This document shows positions 1 to 10,535 of a stretch of DNA of 64,000 nucleotides, one piece after another (within the stretch, counting starts at the first letter, position 1; each line of letters starts with the position of its first letter). Source of the DNA: Candidatus Methylomirabilota bacterium (GTDB taxonomy: Bacteria > Methylomirabilota > Methylomirabilia > Methylomirabilales > Methylomirabilaceae); assembly GCA_016207095.1 (NCBI GenBank), contig JACQQF010000027.1, forward strand, positions 62,001 to 126,000, in the 5' to 3' direction. The notes beneath the pieces were generated by a model. It did not search any database. It had not been told where the DNA came from and saw only the letters and a program-made list of their open reading frames with translations. Made by a program: the position numbers and the translations under genes.

Positions 1-681
1 CTCGATCTGCAGCCTGAGCATCATGATAATGTCCACATCGGCGATGGCCCGTTCGAGGTCTGTGAAGACCTCCACCCCAAGTCGGTCGATGAAGCAGGGC
101 AGCATCGTCCTCGGCCCCGCGACCCGCACCTCCATCCCCACCTTCCGCATCCCGTGGATGTTGCTCCTGGCCACCCTGCTGTGAGCGATGTCGCCCACAA
201 TGGCCGCTTTGAGTCCTTCCAGACGCCCCTTCTTCTCCCGGATGGTAAACAGGTCGAGGAGGGCTTGGGTGGGATGCTCGTGGGCTCCATCCCCGGCGTT
301 GATGACCGACGCGGCGAGCTGCTTGGCCAGGAATTCGGCAGCCCCGGACGCCGGATGGCGAAGGACGACGATGTCCGGGTGCATCGCTTGCAGCGTCAGG
401 CCCGTATCCTTCAAACTCTCACCCTTTGCCACCGAACTCGACGAGGTCGAGACGTTGATCACGTCGGCACTTAGCCACTTCCCCGCGATCTCAAAGGACA
501 TCCGGGTCCGAGTGCTGGCTTCGTAGAAGAGGTTGATCAGGGTCTTGCCACGCAGCGCCGGCACCTTCTTGATGTCGCGGCCGGCCACCTGCTTCATCGA
601 CTCTGCCGTGTCCAGGATCAGCCGGATCTCGTCAGCCGTCAGCTCCTGCATGCGTAGAAGGTCTTTTCGCGTGAGGCCCAT
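1..681 (-). CDS. pyrB: Aspartate carbamoyltransferase catalytic subunit, 3' part cut by window edge
   Basis: Condenses carbamoyl phosphate with L-aspartate, the first committed step of UMP synthesis, in the cytosol. I translated the minus strand from the ATG at 681, which follows a GGGGAGAGGG ribosome site. The product shows the carbamoyl-phosphate loop [13 protein letters not shown] near residue 50, the [10 protein letters not shown] loop, the HPTQALLD motif and the start of the second domain ([13 protein letters not shown]). About 227 codons are present and the reading frame runs off the window; the family is about 310 residues. It lies 11 nt downstream of pyrR in the same direction, so the two form a pyr operon controlled by the attenuator upstream of pyrR. 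The identification is certain. Confidence 0.97.
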   Translation of the reverse strand, partial: MGLTRKDLLRMQELTADEIRLILDTAESMKQVAGRDIKKVPALRGKTLINLFYEASTRTRMSFEIAGKWLSADVINVSTSSSSVAKGESLKDTGLTLQAMHPDIVVLRHPASGAAEFLAKQLAASVINAGDGAHEHPTQALLDLFTIREKKGRLEGLKAAIVGDIAHSRVARSNIHGMRKVGMEVRVAGPRTMLPCFIDRLGVEVFTDLERAIADVDIIMMLRLQIE

Positions 682-692
682 CGCCCTCTCCC

Positions 693-1289
<597 letters not shown>

Positions 1290-1341
1290 TCAAAGTACAA
1301 CCGACGACAATGACCTGGAGAACTCCCACTCGACCCCCTTT

Positions 1342-1361
1342 TCGAACCTCACTGAGTTCGA
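1342..1361 (-). promoter_or_regulatory. PyrR-binding hairpin (anti-antiterminator)
   Basis: The minus strand reads TCGAACTCAGTGAGGTTCGA: a 6-bp stem, TCGAAC/GTTCGA, closing a loop with the GNGAGGYU core that PyrR recognises in characterised pyr leaders. The GTGAGG in the loop is complementary to the left arm of the downstream terminator, so PyrR binding would free the terminator. The assignment rests on the motif match plus its position between promoter and attenuator. Confidence 0.75.
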
Positions 1362-1376
1362 TTAAAAGGCTACTTC

Positions 1377-1404
1377 ATCATAACAAGAAGCACGTTATTG
1401 TCAA
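1377..1404 (-). promoter_or_regulatory. Promoter of pyrR-pyrB
   Basis: On the minus strand TTGACA (1399-1404) and TATGAT (1377-1382) are separated by 16 nt. Transcription would start near 1370 and read first through the PyrR hairpin and then the attenuator. Confidence 0.7.
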
Positions 1405-1427
1405 GAGAATTTTCCGAGCCGTTGCCG

Positions 1428-1859
1428 TTACTTTTTCTGGCTGTAATCCCATGTGACGACCTTCTTGGGGATGACCTTCATGAGGAGAGGATCGCCACCA
1501 CTGACCAGGTACTTGTAGCCCGGATGCTCGCTGGTGCCGAAGTAGCGCTGTGCCATCGCCTCGCGGAATCGCGCCAGCATCTTCTTATCCTTCACGAACT
1601 CTACCCTTCCTTGGATCATGACCCCTTTGTAGGCATCAAAACTGTCGCCGGTATCGACCACCAGCGCCATCTTGGGATTAGCCTTGAGGTTCAGGCCTTT
1701 CTTCGAATTGGGCGAGGTTTCAATGTACAGGTCGCCATCCAGCAGGATGTGCCAGACGGGCACCACGTGCGGCTGACCGAAGCGATCCACAGTGGCCAGC
1801 CGGCAGAGCTTCTGCTCTCCCAAAAACATCTTCATGGCCTGTCGGCTTAGCGTTGCCAT
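1428..1859 (-). CDS. Pyridoxamine 5'-phosphate oxidase family (PPOX/split-barrel) protein
   Basis: A 143-residue flavin-type split-barrel protein. The motif LATVDRFGQPHVVPVWHILL near residue 22 and the run IQGRVEFVKDKK are typical of small PPOX-class proteins that bind FMN, F420 or heme. The substrate cannot be told from sequence. It starts 10 nt after the stop of the small gene at 1870-2151 in the same direction, so the two are probably co-transcribed. The length is complete for this family. Alternatives within the split-barrel superfamily remain open. Confidence 0.8.
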   Translation of the reverse strand: MATLSRQAMKMFLGEQKLCRLATVDRFGQPHVVPVWHILLDGDLYIETSPNSKKGLNLKANPKMALVVDTGDSFDAYKGVMIQGRVEFVKDKKMLARFREAMAQRYFGTSEHPGYKYLVSGGDPLLMKVIPKKVVTWDYSQKK

Positions 1860-1869
1860 CTCTCTCCCT

Positions 1870-2151
1870 CTAGCCCTGGGGTGTCGTGGCCCGTCGCACC
1901 TCGATCAATTCCCGGACAGCAGGAACCAGGTAGATCGTCGAAAGATCGAATCGTGCCAGGCAGTCGGCTAAGACGCGGATCCGATCGCTCGGAGGAAGCC
2001 GGTGATCGATGATCGCCAGCAGGTTCCCCCGCACCGTGCATGTCCCGCTCCTCACAACGAACTCCTCGTGATCGAGGTTTTCGTAGAGGACCCTGACACC
2101 TAGGCGCTCGGCTAACTCTTCAAGCTGTTGAAGGATCGCTGCCTCGATCAT
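1870..2151 (-). CDS. Conserved hypothetical protein, 93 aa
   Basis: I do not recognise the family. The protein starts MIEAAILQQLEELAERLGVRV and is a small mixed alpha/beta domain with a basic turn (DHRLPPSDRIRVLADCLARF) and no signal peptide or membrane segment. I chose the internal ATG because the 21 residues before it are Arg-rich and look non-coding. It is followed closely by the PPOX gene, with which it probably forms a two-gene operon. Confidence 0.6.
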   Translation of the reverse strand: MIEAAILQQLEELAERLGVRVLYENLDHEEFVVRSGTCTVRGNLLAIIDHRLPPSDRIRVLADCLARFDLSTIYLVPAVRELIEVRRATTPQG

Positions 2152-2252
2152 TGCGCGTTGACAATGCGGCGCGGGACGCTGCCGCCGGGGCCACGCTACT
2201 GAAGAACGGCGCAATTGTCAAGACAGCAAACGCTGTGCATGGAGGGAGAGCG

Positions 2253-2290
2253 GAAAAACACGAGAGGCTGGCCCCCTGGCCAGCCTCTCG
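2253..2290 (-). terminator. Intrinsic terminator after the WVPGHY gene pair
   Basis: A perfect 13-bp inverted repeat (CGAGAGGCTGGCC / GGCCAGCCTCTCG, 2261-2290) is followed on the minus strand by TGTTTTT. It lies 43 nt past the stop at 2333 and would end transcription of the two small envelope genes. Confidence 0.85.
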
Positions 2291-2332
2291 ACCGAAGTGG
2301 AAGTGGGAATGTCCTCCGGAGCGTGGTTCTTG

Positions 2333-2518
2333 TTACCTCCAGTGTCCCTGGACCCACGCACCGGAGCGGTTGTAGTGGCCCGGCACCCACACGGCGGGAG
2401 GGCGCAACGCGGGTGGGCCGGGCGGTCCGGGCGCGTAGACGTAGCACCCGGCTTCGAGAGGACCCAAGATCAAGAGGGGGCTGAGAGCAACCCAACGCGC
2501 TCGACGATTCACGAGCAT
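2333..2518 (-). CDS. Small lipoprotein-like envelope protein with WVPGHY motif
   Basis: A 61-residue protein starting 13 nt after the stop of its upstream paralogue. The N-terminus (MLVNRRARW) is followed by a hydrophobic run ending in a lipobox-like LEAGC, then a Pro-rich segment and the C-terminal motif VWVPGHYNRSGAWVQGHWR. The same C-terminal motif is found in the neighbour, so the pair looks like a tandem duplication in which one copy became a lipoprotein and the other kept a Sec signal. The family resembles small YXWGXW/WXPGHW repeat proteins of unknown role. The assigned start has only a weak ribosome site and may depend on coupling. Confidence 0.6.
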   Translation of the reverse strand: MLVNRRARWVALSPLLILGPLEAGCYVYAPGPPGPPALRPPAVWVPGHYNRSGAWVQGHWR

Positions 2519-2531
2519 TTCCAGTTGGCGA

Positions 2532-2792
2532 TTACCGCCAGTGGGCTGGAACCCATGAGCCCCAGCGGTTGTAATGCCCGGGGACCCAGACAGGCCGATA
2601 ATGAACTGGCCTGGGCGGCGCGTACACGACAGGAGCCGCCACCACCGCAGCGACCGGAGCCACCACCACCACCGGGAAGGGTACCCGGAAGCCGATCCCA
2701 ACCCGCACCCATGCCAGGGCCGGCTGGGCAGCAGCCACCAATCCCACCATGATGAGGACCATGAGAACACCTTTCAACAGGTACCGTTTCAT
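2532..2792 (-). CDS. Small secreted protein with WVPGHY motif
   Basis: An 86-residue protein with a clear Sec signal (MKRYLLKGVLMVLIMVGLV, cleavage probably near AQPALA-W). A Val/Ala/Pro-rich middle is followed by RPVWVPGHYNRWGSWVPAHWR, two WxPxHW-like units. AAGGAGG sits 8 nt before the ATG, a strong ribosome site. It is likely periplasmic or envelope-associated. No function is established for this type of protein. It is the first gene of a two-gene unit ending at the terminator at 2253-2290. Confidence 0.75.
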   Translation of the reverse strand: MKRYLLKGVLMVLIMVGLVAAAQPALAWVRVGIGFRVPFPVVVVAPVAAVVAAPVVYAPPRPVHYRPVWVPGHYNRWGSWVPAHWR

Positions 2793-2937
2793 CGCGATTT
2801 CCTCCTTGTGTGACCGTTTGCCAGATTAGACAGGAGGTCTTAGCAACGGTTTAGTGGGGCCGAATTGCCTTGCCTGAAGGGAGAAATTCTGCTACCAATA
2901 GGTCGAAGGCAGTCTCACTAAATCCCAGTATTTTTAA

Positions 2938-5007
<2,070 letters not shown>

Positions 5008-5135
5008 ATATCGGGGCGTAAAGAAGCTCGGCTGAGCGCAGGGTGGTGGACAAGACTGTCCCGGCGGACTACAATCATCGCAGCGGAGGGATGGGCAAAT
5101 TACACTCCGTTCCGAGTAGACATCCGGGGGTTCGA

Positions 5136-5753
5136 ATGGCCACATCTGTGAAAATCATTGAATACTCCGATTATCTCTGACCCTGGTGCTATCCCGCGGC
5201 GGTCCGGCTGCGGAAGGTTCAGGAACGATTCGGTGAAAGGATCTCTGTCGAACGGCGGGCGTTCCCCTTGCGGCCCGAGCCCGATCCGACGGTGACGTTC
5301 AAGGGAACATATAGAGAGGCGGCCTGGCAGCGAGCGGCCGCGATGTCTGCGCCGGATGGCGTGACCTTCACGATGTGGGCCCGGGATGACTATCCAACCT
5401 GGAGCCTTCCCGCGCTCGAAGCTGCGAGGTGCGCCGCCCTACAAGGGAATGAAGTTTTCGAGCGAGTCCATCTCCTCCTGTTTGAGGCGTTCTTCACCAA
5501 GGGGATCAATATCGGTAACCGTGAGGAGGTCATCGAAGTGGTCCGAGGTGCCGGTGTGGATATGGATCGGTTCCTGAAGGAGTACGACGCTGGAAGCGCC
5601 AGACCACAGGTTCTGAAGGAGTTCGACGAGGCGCACAGCACGTATCAGATCACCGCCATCCCGACCGTCATCTTCAATGGCGGCCGGAAGGTCGTCGGCG
5701 CCACCTCGCTTGAGGAATATCTGAAGATCCTGAACGCGCTGGGAGTCTCATAG
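5136..5753 (+). CDS. DsbA/FrnE-like thiol-disulfide oxidoreductase, selenoprotein (Sec15)
   Basis: Read with TGA at 5178-5180 as selenocysteine, the frame is open from ATG 5136 to the TAG at 5753 (205 residues) and begins MATSVKIIEYSDYL-Sec-PWCYPAAVR. Family members have CPWC here, so the TGA falls exactly on the nucleophilic Cys of the thioredoxin fold. Downstream are the helical insertion typical of DsbA/FrnE and the cis-proline loop ITAIPTVIFNG. A SECIS-like hairpin follows the TGA. GGGGG lies 5 nt before the ATG. A gene caller starting at 5268 loses the whole active site. The likely role is reduction or isomerisation of disulfides in the cytosol, since no signal peptide is seen; the substrate is unknown. 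The alternative, a nonsense mutation, fits poorly with two similar cases in the window. Confidence 0.88.
5194..5213 (+). promoter_or_regulatory. Bacterial SECIS hairpin of the DsbA-like selenoprotein
   Basis: CCGCGGC pairs with GCTGCGG (7 bp, one G-U) around the loop GGTCCG. The first loop G is 21 nt after the Sec TGA (5178-5180). The GGUC start of the loop matches the SelB-contacting loop known from formate dehydrogenase SECIS elements. Confidence 0.75.
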
Positions 5754-5808
5754 GAATTCTTCACTTTCGCGATTTCCTCGAAGAGGAGAGGGACGGATTG
5801 GAAGGGTC

Positions 5809-7299
5809 TTGAGAGAAGTGAATTCCGTGGAATCAGCAAATTATCTTCCCGTCACGGTCGATAAGAGTCATCTGGTCACGATTGGCGAGCGACTCTATTC
5901 AGAGAGCATCGAGCTGATCCGTGAGTTGGTGAACAACGCCTACGATGCCGACGCGACGCAGGTGAAGGTCACCATCAGCGAGACCACCGTCTCCGTCGAG
6001 GATAACGGGACCGGGATGGACCTGGATGGACTCCGCCAATACTTCATCATCGGCTCTCAGGAGAAGCTTTCGAAGCCTAAGTCTCCCATCTTTCGCCGCG
6101 ATCGGATCGGCCAGTTCGGCATTGGCAAGTTCGCCACCCTCTCGGCGTGTCAACGTTTTGTTGTCTCCACGCAAAAAGGGGACTTCGCGGCACGAGTAAC
6201 CTTCGATAAAGCGGAATGGTCGAGGCCGGACGGGGAGTGGCGCCTGCCTATCGAGATCCTCCAACCGAATCCCGAGAAGAGCGATGGGACGACGGTCATC
6301 TTGTCAGATCTGACCAAACAGTTCGCTCCCCAAGACGTGGAGCGGAAGCTGATCGAAGGCACCCCGCTGAAGGTCTCCAATTTCACCGTCTCTCTCAACG
6401 GGTTCCGGGTTCGACCGAAAAGCCTTGCCGGCCACGCCGTTCCATTCCTCGAAGGGACAGAATACGGGCCGATTACGGGAGAAATCGTCATCCTCCCGGC
6501 GTCCGCAGCCTCCACGGAAGAGCTGGGCGTGGAAGTAAAGGTCAAGCAGGTGATGGTCCGCCGGGAGCTGTTCGGGGCTGAGACATGGGGAAAGGTGGCG
6601 GCGCGAATCCGGGGAGAGGTCAATGCCGACTTCCTCCCGATTACCAGCGACCGTTCAGGGTTCGTCCTCGATTCCCTCGAGTACCAGGCCTTTCACCAGA
6701 CAATGCAGAAAGTCATGGAGGAGATCCGCGCTGTCCTCGGCCGCCTCACCGGCCAGCGGGAACGGCGGGCGGCATCGCGCGCACTCAACGAGGCCCTCGA
6801 GAGGATCACCAGGGCGTTGACCAGAAATCCTGACTTTTCGCCATTCGGAGCGATCCCGATCGGCGATTCCGGAGGGATCGGCGGAGCGGCTGCCACATCC
6901 TCTCCACGCGAGGTGGCCGGTGACCGAACCGTCGATGCAGGAGCGGCCCAAGAGAAACCAGCCGCTGCCAAGGTGAAGCGGAAAACGAAGACACCGGCAG
7001 TGAAGCGGCTCACACCAGATGCCGTCATCAGGCGGCTCAAGTTTGGCCAGTCGGGAATCTCTTGCTGCCTCGACCACTTCGGTGAAGATGGCCCGGAGTG
7101 CTTCAGCGAGGGGACGGTGGTCTACGTGAACAGGGATCACCCGCTCTACCAGCGAGAGGCCAAGAAAGCGGAGCCCCACACCATGCACCTGGCCCGGCTC
7201 CTGACCCAAGAGATCGCCCTCATGAAAGACCCGCGGAACCCTCGACAGGCATTCGAGCGCCAATCGAAGCTTCTCCGCGATTCCTTCATCGACGACTAG
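5809..7299 (+). CDS. GHKL (HSP90/MORC-like) ATPase of unknown role
   Basis: A 496-residue protein with an N-terminal Bergerat ATP-binding fold: N box ELVNNAYDADAT (residues 39-50), G1 box VEDNGTGMD (63-71) and G2 box GQFGIGKFA (101-109). A second S5-like domain follows to about residue 290 (QVMVRRELFGAETWG...LPITSDRSGF), then a coiled, basic, low-complexity linker (about 365-400, KPAAAKVKRKTKTPA) and a compact C-terminal domain with a Cys pair (ISCCLDHFG). It is not a histidine kinase, because no H box or receiver is present. The closest architecture is the paraMORC/HSP90-like group, some of which sit in defence islands. The start is TTG at 5809 after GGAAGGG; GTG codons shortly downstream are alternatives. 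Confidence 0.75.
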   Translation: MREVNSVESANYLPVTVDKSHLVTIGERLYSESIELIRELVNNAYDADATQVKVTISETTVSVEDNGTGMDLDGLRQYFIIGSQEKLSKPKSPIFRRDRIGQFGIGKFATLSACQRFVVSTQKGDFAARVTFDKAEWSRPDGEWRLPIEILQPNPEKSDGTTVILSDLTKQFAPQDVERKLIEGTPLKVSNFTVSLNGFRVRPKSLAGHAVPFLEGTEYGPITGEIVILPASAASTEELGVEVKVKQVMVRRELFGAETWGKVAARIRGEVNADFLPITSDRSGFVLDSLEYQAFHQTMQKVMEEIRAVLGRLTGQRERRAASRALNEALERITRALTRNPDFSPFGAIPIGDSGGIGGAAATSSPREVAGDRTVDAGAAQEKPAAAKVKRKTKTPAVKRLTPDAVIRRLKFGQSGISCCLDHFGEDGPECFSEGTVVYVNRDHPLYQREAKKAEPHTMHLARLLTQEIALMKDPRNPRQAFERQSKLLRDSFIDD

Positions 7300-7304
7300 C
7301 AGTG

Positions 7305-7333
7305 ATGGACGCGACCCGGCGGGTCGCCCCTAC
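7305..7333. repeat. REP palindrome, copy 1 (degenerate left arm)
   Basis: The core GCGACCCGGCGGGTCGC (7311-7327) is a perfect palindrome and the right end continues CCCCTAC. The left outer arm has decayed to GATGGAC. It ends exactly at the ATG of the transposase gene. Confidence 0.85.
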
Positions 7334-7969
7334 ATGAAAGATGGGAAGTGGCTGGTGGTGACCACAGCCTACAGAGAACACCATCGACGTTCCACACGGC
7401 TTCGTGGATACGACTATTCGCAGAGTGGAGCCTATTTCGTCACGGTCTGCGTGCAGAATCGCCAATCCGTGTTCGGCAAGGTGACGAACGGGAGGATGAT
7501 GTTGAGTGGGGCGGGACGCATGGTGGAGGAAGAATGGTTGAAAACACCTGCCGTTCGACCGCAAGTGCAATTGGATGAATTTGTGGTGATGCCCAATCAT
7601 TTCCATGGGATTATTATGATAAGGAATGAATCCGGGACGGTAGGGGCGACCCGGCGGGTCGCCCCTACAGGTCCCACGGCTGGATCGTTGGGCGCAATGA
7701 TGGCGCAATTCAAATCGATCGCCACAAAGCGTATGCGTGCCCTTGGACATTCAAGTTTCGCCTGGCAGCGAAATTATTACGAACACATCGTGCGTGACGA
7801 AGACTCCCTGAACTGCATTAGAGAATACATTCTCACCAATCCCTTGCGGTGGGACCTCGACCGAGAGAACCCCGAACGCAAAGACGACGATGATTTTGAT
7901 CGCTGGTTGGCCAGCTTCGCGACCAGGCCAAAGGGCGTCTATGGGCGATCCGCCCCGATCCGCACGTAG
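7334..7969 (+). CDS. REP-associated tyrosine transposase (RAYT)
   Basis: A 211-residue Y1 transposase of the HUH superfamily. MPNHFHG (residues 86-92) is the metal-binding HUH motif, and the catalytic Tyr is probably Y148 or Y149 in AWQRNYYEHIVRDEDSL. RAYTs cleave single-stranded DNA next to REP palindromes. Here REP copies lie at both ends and one lies inside the gene in frame, adding residues VGATRRVAPTG at about 103-113 between HUH and Tyr. The stop codon TAG lies within the 3' REP. It is either a complete self-flanked cassette or one whose product tolerates the insert; whether it is still active is unknown. Confidence 0.9.
   Translation: MKDGKWLVVTTAYREHHRRSTRLRGYDYSQSGAYFVTVCVQNRQSVFGKVTNGRMMLSGAGRMVEEEWLKTPAVRPQVQLDEFVVMPNHFHGIIMIRNESGTVGATRRVAPTGPTAGSLGAMMAQFKSIATKRMRALGHSSFAWQRNYYEHIVRDEDSLNCIREYILTNPLRWDLDRENPERKDDDDFDRWLASFATRPKGVYGRSAPIRT
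7640..7668. repeat. REP palindrome, copy 2 (inside the RAYT gene, in frame)
   Basis: A full 29-nt palindrome: GTAGGGGCGACCC, then GGCGG at the centre, then the matching right arm ending CCCCTAC. It is identical to copy 3 and is read through in frame by the transposase gene. Confidence 0.92.
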
Positions 7970-7994
7970 GGGCGACCCGGCGGGTCGCCCCTAC
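7966..7994. repeat. REP palindrome, copy 3
   Basis: A full 29-nt palindrome identical to copy 2. It overlaps the last codons of the RAYT gene, whose TAG stop is positions 3-5 of the GTAGGGG arm reading (7967-7969). Confidence 0.92.
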
Positions 7995-8059
7995 CAATGC
8001 CGAACAAATATATCGGGCACATAAAGCCGAGAGCATCGGATAGAGGTAGGTGGGAAGAG

Positions 8060-8545
8060 ATGGCGGATCCAGCGAGACTTGAACAGGCAGAATTCTATTT
8101 CAAGGAAGGATACCGATTCCAGATGAACGGGGATCTGGAGGGCGCGATCGCGGCGTACACCCGTTCCATCGAGATGTACCCGACGGCCGAGGCTCATACC
8201 TTCCTGGGCTGGGCGTATAGCTTTCAGGGGCGGATCGATGAGGCGATCAAGGAGTGCGAGACGGCCATCCAGATCGATCCGGACTTCGGCAATCCGTATA
8301 ACGACATCGGCGTCTACTTGATCGAGAAGGGGGAGTACGATGAGGCGATCCCGTGGCTCCAGAGGGCGATGGTGGCCAAACGATACGAACCCCGCCACTA
8401 CCCTTACATGAACATGGGTCGGGTCCTGGTGCGCAAGGGCAGGTACCAGGAAGCGATCAAAGAGTTGAAGATGGCCCTGACTATCGAGCCGAATTACCCC
8501 GCGGCCAGGATCGAATTGCACAAACTCCTGGGCATGTTGAATTAA
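8060..8545 (+). CDS. Tetratricopeptide repeat protein, 161 aa
   Basis: A soluble TPR protein with about four repeats: FYFKEGYRFQMNGDLEGAIA, AHTFLGWAYSFQGRIDEAIK, PYNDIGVYLIEKGEYDEAIP and PYMNMGRVLVRKGRYQEAIK. No signal peptide or enzyme domain is seen, so it is probably a protein-protein adaptor. The ATG at 8060 is preceded by GGTGGGAAGAG; an upstream in-frame ATG at 7997 is next to the REP sequence and is less likely. It is followed 32 nt later by the Ste24-type protease gene. Confidence 0.85.
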   Translation: MADPARLEQAEFYFKEGYRFQMNGDLEGAIAAYTRSIEMYPTAEAHTFLGWAYSFQGRIDEAIKECETAIQIDPDFGNPYNDIGVYLIEKGEYDEAIPWLQRAMVAKRYEPRHYPYMNMGRVLVRKGRYQEAIKELKMALTIEPNYPAARIELHKLLGMLN

Positions 8546-8577
8546 CGCGCGTCACCATCTCTCGAGGCCCGCCCTGC

Positions 8578-9846
8578 ATGCTGTCGCAATGGTCCTGGCT
8601 CCTCTTCTTGCTGGCGCTTGCCGCTTCGACCATCATGCTTGAAGAGCGAGCGCTTCCCAAGGTGCCGTCAGCCTCCGGTGTGCACGTCTCACCCGCCGAG
8701 AAGGCCCCACAGTATTTCAGCGCAGAGGAGATCGCGAGGGGACGGGCGTACGCGCGGGGGCGGTACATCTTGGTCTTTGTACGGCTGGCGGTGACCCTGG
8801 GTCTATTCGCGCTCCTGACCCTCACCCCGCTCGCTACCAAGATCCGTGATCTCAGTGTCTCGCTCGCGGGCGGCCGGGTGTGGTTGACCATTGCGGTGTT
8901 CGGCCTCGTTCTAGGTCTCCTGTATTATGCAGCCACCTTCCCGTTAAGCCTCTACGGGAGCTTCCTTCGAGAGCATACCTTCGGCCTCTCAACCCAAACG
9001 TTCCGTTCCTGGGCATGGGACTATGCGAAACAGGCCCTGATCAGCACGGGGATGATGCTCCCGCTGCTGATTCTCCTCTACGCACTGATCCGATGGAGCC
9101 CGGAGAGGTGGTACCTTCCGGCCTGGGCCGTCATCGTCGCGGTCATGGCGCTGATGACCGAACTGTCGCCGATCCTCATCGACCCGCTCTTTCACACCTT
9201 TCGGCCCGTCCAGGATCCGGCGCTGGTGGAGCGGATCCGCACGTTGACTGATCGGGCCGGCCTCCGGGTCGGGCCGGTTCTGGAGGTGGACGCCAGCCGC
9301 CGGACGAAGAAGACGAACGCTTACTTCACCGGGCTGGGCGGGACACGGCGCGTGGTCCTGTATGACACCCTGATCACCACCTCCACGCCTGAAGAGGTGG
9401 AGCTGGTCCTGGCTCACGAATTAGGTCATTGGAGGCGACACCACATCTGGAAGGGGATCGCCTTGGGCGCGGCCTCGACGCTGGCCGCCCTCTGGCTGAT
9501 CGCCCGCCTGCTCCATGTCGCGGCTGGCTCCGGGCGATTCGGTTTTATTCATCCCGCCGACGTGGTGTCGCTGCCGCTGATGCTGCTTGCCTTCGCCGTC
9601 CTCAATATCGGCACAATGCCGATCCAGGTAGCGATCTCCCGCACCTTCGAGCGGGAAGCCGACCTCGAATCGCTTCGGCTGACCGATAACCCCGAAGCCT
9701 TCATCGCCTCTGAGGTCACACTTGCGCGAGCGAATCTGGCGGACATTCAGCCCCCGAAGGCGATCGTCTGGTTTCTGTACACCCACCCTCCGGTCCTCGA
9801 GCGCATCGCCATGGCCGAGGCGTACTCGGGGAAGGAGATTCAATGA
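8578..9846 (+). CDS. M48 family (CAAX prenyl protease 1/Ste24-like) membrane metalloprotease
   Basis: A 422-residue membrane protein. The zinc motif LAHELGHW is followed by the third ligand region FEREADLESLR. Several transmembrane segments are visible (MLSQWSWLLFLLALA; VRLAVTLGLFALLTL; WLTIAVFGLVLGLLYY; ISTGMMLPLLILLYALI). The segment SRRTKKTNAYFTGLGGTRRVVLYDTLI is typical of Ste24. Bacteria lack CAAX prenylation, so it more likely acts in membrane protein quality control. The start at 8578 was chosen at the first hydrophobic helix; the longer upstream frame overlaps the TPR gene. It overlaps the next gene by 4 nt (ATGA). Confidence 0.9.
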   Translation: MLSQWSWLLFLLALAASTIMLEERALPKVPSASGVHVSPAEKAPQYFSAEEIARGRAYARGRYILVFVRLAVTLGLFALLTLTPLATKIRDLSVSLAGGRVWLTIAVFGLVLGLLYYAATFPLSLYGSFLREHTFGLSTQTFRSWAWDYAKQALISTGMMLPLLILLYALIRWSPERWYLPAWAVIVAVMALMTELSPILIDPLFHTFRPVQDPALVERIRTLTDRAGLRVGPVLEVDASRRTKKTNAYFTGLGGTRRVVLYDTLITTSTPEEVELVLAHELGHWRRHHIWKGIALGAASTLAALWLIARLLHVAAGSGRFGFIHPADVVSLPLMLLAFAVLNIGTMPIQVAISRTFEREADLESLRLTDNPEAFIASEVTLARANLADIQPPKAIVWFLYTHPPVLERIAMAEAYSGKEIQ

Positions 9847-10490
9847 GGGCCCGGACCGTCGCGGCCGTTCTCACGTCCGCGCTAGCCATCGTCGCGACGG
9901 CGCAGGCCCAGACACCGACTCAAGAGGCGCTCGTCCAGAAGCTTCAAGAGGGGACTTCAGAGGAGCGGCGGCACGCCGCAGGGGTGCTTGGGGACAAAGG
10001 CGATCACTCGGCTGTTCCCCATCTCATCGATGCCCTGAAAGATGACGATGCGGTGGTCCGGGAACTCGCGGAGCACAGTCTGTGGGCAATCTGGAACCGG
10101 TCAGGCGATCCGAAAATCGACGCCCTCCTCCAGGAGGGGATACACCTGATCCAGAGCAATCGGTTGGACGAGGCGATAGCCACGTTCGACGAGGTGGTGA
10201 AAGGCGCGCCCGGGTTCCCTGAGGGGTACAACAGGCGAGCGACAGCCTACTACCTGGCGGGTCAGTACGAGAAATCGATCGCCGATTGCGACGAGGCGAT
10301 CAGGCGAAATCCGATGCACTTCGGAGCACTCAGCGGCCTGGGGTATAACTATTTCAAACTGGGAAAACCTGAGCGGGCCATCCGATACTTCGAACAGGCG
10401 CTCGACATTAATCCCAATAAGCCGAGGATCCGATCGACCCTGATTGAATTAGAGCGCGCCCTGCGCGAAAGGGTCAGGGACTCCATATAG
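9843..10490 (+). CDS. Exported HEAT-repeat/TPR protein
   Basis: A 215-residue protein with an N-terminal signal peptide (MRARTVAAVLTSALAIVATAQA). A HEAT-like unit (ERRHAAGVLGDKGDHSAVPHL) is followed by three TPR units (LIQSNRLDEAIATFDEVVKG; YNRRATAYYLAGQYEKSIAD; LSGLGYNYFKLGKPERAIRY). It is likely a periplasmic scaffold. Its ATG overlaps the stop of the Ste24-like protease gene (ATGA), so the two are translationally coupled, which suggests that they act together. Confidence 0.85.
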   Translation: MRARTVAAVLTSALAIVATAQAQTPTQEALVQKLQEGTSEERRHAAGVLGDKGDHSAVPHLIDALKDDDAVVRELAEHSLWAIWNRSGDPKIDALLQEGIHLIQSNRLDEAIATFDEVVKGAPGFPEGYNRRATAYYLAGQYEKSIADCDEAIRRNPMHFGALSGLGYNYFKLGKPERAIRYFEQALDINPNKPRIRSTLIELERALRERVRDSI

Positions 10491-10535
10491 ACCAGGGGCG
10501 ATGATCAAAGTTGTAGCCATAAAAGGCTCGCATTA

